Below are positions 11,081 to 12,495 of a stretch of 12,495 nucleotides of DNA, piece by piece (the stretch's first letter is position 1; the number at the start of each line of letters is the position of its first letter). Source of the stretch: Baffinella frigidus (taxonomy: Eukaryota; Cryptophyceae; Cryptomonadales; Baffinellaceae); contig MU646478.1 of assembly GCA_026770585.1 (NCBI GenBank), forward strand, positions 166,135-178,629, read 5' to 3'. Below the pieces are notes generated by a model. It saw only the letters and a list, made by a program, of their open reading frames with translations, searched no databases and was not told the DNA's origin. A program made the position numbers and the translations under genes.

Positions 11081-12302
11081 CCCACCCTCTCTCTCTCTAT
11101 CTCTCCCGCCAGCCTGCAGAAGACTAGCCTGGATACGAGAGGGGGGGGGGGTTCAGCCGTCTCAACCGGGAACGAGGAGAATGCAGGGTTGTGTGCAAGA
11201 GACGCGGTTCTAAGAGCGCGGGGGAGGGTGGGAGGAAGGGAGGAAGGGAGGAAGAAGAGAGAGAGACAGGGTGGAGTATTTGGCTGGGGAGAGTCAGCGA
11301 CAGAGACAGAGGGAGGGGGTGATGGAGGGAGGGAGGGAGGGAGGGAGGGAGGGAGGGAGGGAGGGAGGGAGAGAGAGAGAGACCGACCTACATAGAAGGG
11401 GGGGTGGGGAGAAAAAGAGAGAGCGCGCGAGCGAGAGTGGGTGGGTGGGGGTCGTGCCTGTCGCCCATGAGGCGTTCAGCCTGGAGGCGGTGGTAACGCT
11501 CAAGCGCCTTCTCGTTGTCCGCCAGCAGCCGCTCCACGTTCGCCTCGCTGTCCACGCCAGGTCACAAGTCGGAATTTCAGATACAAGTCTTGTTTTAAAT
11601 TCTATACCCGGGTCCGAAATTCGGAGTAACAAATCGGACGTGGAAAAAGGAGGAGCTGCCTCTCACGTGGGACCGCACATTCATTTAGTACCACGAAATG
11701 AAACGATGCGTCCTGAAATTACCAGTGATGACCTGCCGTGGTGTAGTTGGATACGTGTTATAAGATGTCCTTATACAATTAGTAACACGGACATAAACGG
11801 ATCGATCTGCGAAGCCCACTGTGGGATGAGGCAGACCTGAAAGACGAACCTGAACCCTGGACCCTGAACCCTGGCATTCTGCGCTGGCTCACGTTCGGCA
11901 GACCTGAAGACGCTATGAGGAGAGGGTGCAGATCTGATGACAGGACTAGCCAACAGGATTCTGGCACGAATGAAACATAGTTGGGACCTTCGCAAAACTC
12001 CTATGCCAATTAGGCAAACGTGCACATTACACGTAAACCTGTTCACGGACCGGACCTGAAGACAGCCGAGCACCCCACCATGCCGGGAGGCACTAGAGCT
12101 GATGAACTAGGGCTGAGGGACTAGGGCCGATGGACTATTTCATAGAGTTACGTGACCAACTCCCTTCCGACCCTCTGAAAGAAGGTTTGATAAAAAGGCC
12201 AGTTGCAGCCTCGTGTGCAGACCTGAAGACAGCCGAGCAGCCGATCTCGACGCACTCGATCTCAACCTTGCCATCGTCCAGCACCCCGTGCCCCACGAAC
12301 GT
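8594..12302 (-). CDS. RBR-type E3 ubiquitin ligase, multi-exon, 5' end outside window
   Basis: Six minus-strand exons (A 12223-12302, B 11458-11547, C 10881-11001, D 9977-10078, E 9225-9332, F 8594-8668) join in one frame: 576 nt, 192 codons, no stop. Order and spacing match RING1 end, linker helix, IBR, RING2/Rcat. RBR ligases accept ubiquitin from an E2 at RING1 and pass it through a RING2 cysteine to the substrate; the IBR gives structure. All eight IBR zinc ligands and the catalytic RING2 cysteine are present. Most of RING1 and the N terminus would lie beyond 12495. Subfamily not determined (ARIADNE, RNF14/RNF144-like and plant-type are all possible). Introns are crowded with partial copies of exon edges and foldback elements, but no retained exon is frameshifted, so the gene is probably active. 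Confidence 0.85.
8671..8880. repeat. TTTAGGG/GGTGTAGGG minisatellite in intron E-F
   Basis: Interrupted runs of GGGTTTAGGGTT, GGTGTAGGG, GGGTTCAGGG and GGGTCTAGGG, G-rich on the + strand and so C-rich in the sense of the RBR gene, directly before the acceptor of exon F. Copies of the exon F start are embedded (8751-8776, 8877-8899). Confidence 0.85.
9182..9210 (-). repeat. Copy of the last codons and donor of the RING2 exon
   Basis: In the minus sense, CCCCTTTCTGCTACTCGTGC and GGAGAG-GGTGAC repeats the exon E end (PFCY.CGE) with one base change, 14 nt beyond the exon's own donor and joined to it by a run of C. Reading it would give PFCYSCGEG. Probably a non-used duplicate donor, though alternative use is possible. 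Confidence 0.7.
9225..9332 (-). CDS. RBR ligase exon E: RING2 (Rcat) domain with catalytic Cys
   Basis: 36 codons, acceptor CCCTCACCAG and donor GAG-GTGAAC, both phase 0. It reads GWRQCPRCQILISRNPDGCT then FMKCRCGAPFCYTCGE. The pattern C-x2-C, GC-x4-C-x-C, x4-C-x2-C is diagnostic of RBR RING2. By family comparison the catalytic cysteine, which carries the ubiquitin thioester, is the one in N-P-D-G-C (residue 19). The preceding exon ends LLGLAGRE, as expected for the short linker before W-(R)-x-C-P-x-C. A partial copy of the first 52 nt is at 9504-9555, beyond a foldback element, and a copy of the last 25 nt at 9182-9210. Strongest single protein match in the window. Confidence 0.92.
9393..9495. 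mobile_element. TATCCCTTGAGTGG-family element inside the RING2 exon duplication
   Basis: Ends TATCCCTTGAGTGGAAAGTA and CTGCCACTCAAGGGAT. Inside: GATAGGGCCCTAGGACCTGC and GGGCGAATATTCGCCC. It belongs to the family at 3876, 4140 and 5903, with T-to-G changes in both arms (compensating, TTGAGTGG/CCACTCAA). It separates the partial and full RING2 exon copies. Confidence 0.9.
9504..9555 (-). pseudogene. Partial upstream copy of the RING2 exon
   Basis: In the minus sense, CCCCTACCAG then GWRQCPRCQILISRNSD, identical to exon E for the first 15 residues, then cut at GAC before a run of T and the end of the foldback element. It keeps its own acceptor, so the splicing machinery could see it. It lacks the catalytic cysteine. 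Using it in place of exon E would remove the active site. Confidence 0.75.
9557..9743. repeat. GGTTTGGGG and GGTTTAGGG minisatellite in intron D-E
   Basis: Eight or more copies of GGTTTGGGG (9565-9625) pass into GGTGTAGGG, GGTTCAGGG and GGTTTATGGTC variants up to 9743. Frames through it give Asn-Pro-Lys-Pro-Gln-Thr repeats that are not real protein. C-rich on the sense strand of the RBR gene. Confidence 0.9.
9789..9855 (-). pseudogene. Second, partial copy of RBR exon D
   Basis: In the minus sense it reads EYQKLPTHLKAPADALGAPE then ERE, with a GAG-GTGTGG donor. It matches exon D from the E-Q/Y-Q-K motif to the donor but lacks VVWHSGTTC, which carries two zinc ligands. It starts at a run of G and a TTCACATGTGAA palindrome. 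Possibly decayed; also possibly spliced as an extra linker. Confidence 0.65.
9856..9932. repeat. G/C-tract foldback between the exon D copies
   Basis: CCCCCCCCCCCC, the palindrome TTCACATGTGAA (9871-9882), CCCCCCCCC, the pair GAAATTTAC/GTAAAATTTC (9900-9920) and a run of G form a nested inverted repeat of about 75 bp. It resembles a small foldback element with homopolymer ends. Confidence 0.6.
9977..10078 (-). CDS. RBR ligase exon D: end of IBR and linker to RING2
   Basis: 34 codons, acceptor CCGGAGTGCAG and donor GAG-GTCCGT, both phase 0. It begins VVWHSGTTCEQYQ and ends KLPTHLKAPEDVELLGLAGR then E. The W-H-x4-C pair supplies the last two zinc ligands of the IBR started in exon C, and C-E-x-Y-Q is typical of the IBR end. 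The acidic helix after it is the usual linker to RING2. A partial copy is at 9789-9855. Confidence 0.88.
10090..10190. repeat. AT-rich block with AAATA/ATAATA repeats
   Basis: TTTAAAATAAATCAACAAAT, then AAATAAATAAATAATGATAA and ATAATAGTAATAAATTATTA. It stands out against the GC-rich surroundings and lies in the C-D intron of the RBR gene. No function visible. Confidence 0.75.
10191..10391. repeat. 35-nt direct repeats flanking 130 bp in intron C-D
   Basis: GTGCTCAAACAAATG through GGCGCTGGGTG at 10191-10226 recurs as GTGCTTCAACAAATG through GGCGCTGGGTG at 10360-10391 with a few differences. The enclosed 130 bp has no obvious inverted repeat, so it is either a decayed element or plain tandem duplication. 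Confidence 0.6.
10397..10480 (-). pseudogene. Copy of the second half of RBR exon C
   Basis: In the minus sense the copy reads LENPEASEPAYPKAQCPACM then NNMCAECK, with the donor AAG-GTACTC. It matches exon C from LEKPDASDPDYPKAQ onward with several substitutions, so it is older than the 28-nt copy at 10561. It lacks the first two IBR cysteines and has no clear acceptor. Confidence 0.75.
10561..10588 (-). repeat. 28-nt identical copy of the exon C end and donor
   Basis: GTACCTTGCACTCGGCGCAC and the following ATGGTCTT is identical to 10877-10904, the last 24 coding nucleotides of exon C plus GTAC of its donor. It ends 3 nt from the end of the foldback element at 10592. Confidence 0.9.
10592..10873. 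mobile_element. Divergent CACACAG-ended element at the exon C donor
   Basis: 282 bp from CCACACAGTGGGCTTCGCAG to CAAAGCCCACTGTGCGG. The ends match the CACACAGCGG family but the interior is AT-rich and unrelated to the GC-rich copies (for example TTTTTTATTTTAAAAGTC). It lies 4 nt after the GTAC of the exon C donor and carries the 28-nt exon copy on its far side. A related right end (GAAGCCCACTGTGGG) is at 11811-11824. Confidence 0.8.
10881..11001 (-). CDS. RBR ligase exon C: IBR domain
   Basis: Acceptor CCCTCTTTGCAG, phase 2 in; donor AAG-GTACCC, phase 0. After the split Arg it reads LVFCPQATCRSPLEKPD then ASDPDYPKAQCPACMKTM and CAECK. Spacing C-x4-C-x18-C-x2-C-x4-C-x2-C, continued in exon D by x4-H-x4-C, is exactly the IBR zinc-binding pattern with all eight ligands. 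The join to exon B gives MGDRLVFCP, the usual entry into an IBR. Copies: 10397-10480 and 10561-10588 on the donor side, 11116-11138 on the acceptor side. Confidence 0.92.
11014..11457. repeat. Intron B-C: simple repeats and an exon C start copy
   Basis: (CTGT)n at 11051-11080, CTCTCTCT up to 11105, a copy of the exon C start with acceptor (minus sense CGTATCCAG-GCTAGTCTTCTGC) at 11116-11138, G runs at 11021 and 11139, and (GGGA)n/(GA)n at 11323-11382. On the sense strand the GGGA tract is a polypyrimidine run. The large purine tract could form a triplex. No other gene. Confidence 0.85.
11458..11547 (-). CDS. RBR ligase exon B: RING1-IBR linker helix; GC donor
   Basis: Acceptor GGCGTGGACAG, phase 2 in; the sequence reads (S)EANVERLLADNEKALERYH then RLQAERLMGD(R). 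Helices of the form LL..(N/D)E..LE(K/R)Y..L are normal between RING1 and IBR. There is no GT at the end; the only end that keeps frame with exon C is AG followed by GCACGA, so I place a GC-AG intron. Phases 2 and 2 agree on both sides (Ser and Arg codons split). Confidence 0.72.
11560..11824. mobile_element. Probable divergent CACACAG-ended element in intron A-B
   Basis: The right end, CGAAGCCCACTGTGGG at 11810-11824, is clear and its neighbour GATCGATCTGC matches the end region of the 10592 element. The left end is poor (GGTCACAAGTCGGAATTTC near 11560), so the boundary is approximate. AT-rich, no gene. Confidence 0.45.
11827..12136. repeat. Repeated ends of exon A and a 14-bp tandem repeat
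   Basis: The exon A end plus donor, read on the + strand as GACCTGAAGACAGCCGAGCA, recurs identically at 12053-12072. GCAGACCTGAAGAC recurs at 11898-11911, and a one-base insertion version at 11831. At 12094-12136 there are three units of the GGGCTGAGGGACTA type. The stretch 12137-12205 shows nothing else. Confidence 0.75.
12223..12302 (-). CDS. RBR ligase exon A: end of RING1
   Basis: Acceptor CACACACCAG, donor TTCAG-GTCTGC, phase 0 in and 2 out. It encodes TFVGHGVLDDGKVEIECVEI then GCSAVF. The pattern I-x-C-x4-C after a G-K/x-V stretch is the usual end of RING1 in RBR proteins (normally C-P-x3-C; here C-V-E-I-G-C, so the proline is missing). The upstream part of RING1 must lie beyond the right edge. 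Confidence 0.72.
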
Positions 12303-12308
12303 CTGGTG

Positions 12309-12495
12309 TGTGGTTTGGGGGTTAGAGTGTAGGGTGTAGGGTGTAGGGTGTAGGGTGTAGGGTGTAGGGTGTAGGGTGTAGGGTGTAGGGTGTAGGATGA
12401 AGGATGTAGGGTGTAGGTTGTAGGGTGTAGGGTGTAGGGTGTGAGTTTAGGGTGTATGGCGTATGGTGTATGGTGTATGGTGTATGGTGTATGGT
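12309..12495. repeat. GGTGTAGGGTGTAG minisatellite at right edge
   Basis: About 25 copies of the 7-mer GGTGTAG, passing into GTATGGT variants at the end. In the sense of the RBR gene it is C-rich and lies directly before the acceptor of exon A. Runs past the window. Confidence 0.95.

Noticed and set aside
10868-11395. 175-codon + strand frame
   Set aside because: Antisense to RBR exon C followed by CTGT, CTCT and GGGA repeats.
11271-11840. 189-codon + strand frame with Glu/Gly/Arg repeats
   Set aside because: Created by the GGGA tract and by the antisense of RBR exon B.

Overview
This window looks like nuclear DNA of a eukaryote with many short exons and repeat-rich introns, most likely a microalga or related protist. 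The reasons are small (75-121 nt) phase-compatible exons bounded by GT-AG and one probable GC-AG intron, abundant plant/alga-like telomeric motifs (TTTAGGG/CCCTAAA and CCCGAAA variants), and many miniature inverted-repeat (foldback) elements. I see no bacterial operon, rRNA, tRNA or CRISPR array. I cannot name the species. Most long open frames here are chance frames in repeats; the real coding signal is in short exons.

Layout. Positions 1-560 are telomere-like heptamer repeats, C-rich on the + strand. Positions 563-2000 hold fragments of a + strand gene: an exon present twice (563-617 and 773-831), then an exon encoding VLERMK..DRV..N.ISRQ present six or seven times in whole or part, with the best copy ending in a stop at 1998. 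Positions 2000-4250 are dominated by foldback elements of three families, with two possible + strand exons (3011-3162, 3614-3686). Positions 4278-6682 hold scattered possible minus-strand exons (a CCCH zinc-finger terminal exon at 4278-4361, a weak one at 4888-4957, a charged helical exon at 6602-6682) among five kinds of foldback element. Positions 7813-12302, minus strand, contain the best-supported gene: an RBR (RING-IBR-RING) E3 ubiquitin ligase whose exons are collinear and in phase: end of RING1 (12223-12302), linker helix (11458-11547), IBR (10881-11001 plus 9977-10078), catalytic RING2/Rcat (9225-9332), C-terminal Cys/His exon (8594-8668) and possibly an Ala-rich tail exon (7813-7893). 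Its 5' end lies beyond the right edge, which is a GGTGTAG minisatellite.

The striking property is structural. Nearly every recognisable exon is accompanied by extra partial copies of its own edge, including the splice site, in the adjoining intron, and several of these copies lie on the two sides of an inverted-repeat element. The clearest cases are the IBR exon (28 nt identical on both sides of a 282-bp element placed at the splice donor), the RING2 exon (partial copy and full copy separated by a 103-bp element), and a 35-nt repeat on both sides of a 161-bp element at 3398-3558. Three foldback families with different ends share a core resembling CCTACCGTAGGGCCCTAGG. Together these suggest an intron-growth process that couples local duplication of exon edges with inverted-repeat elements. 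How it works is inference; the repeats themselves are directly visible.
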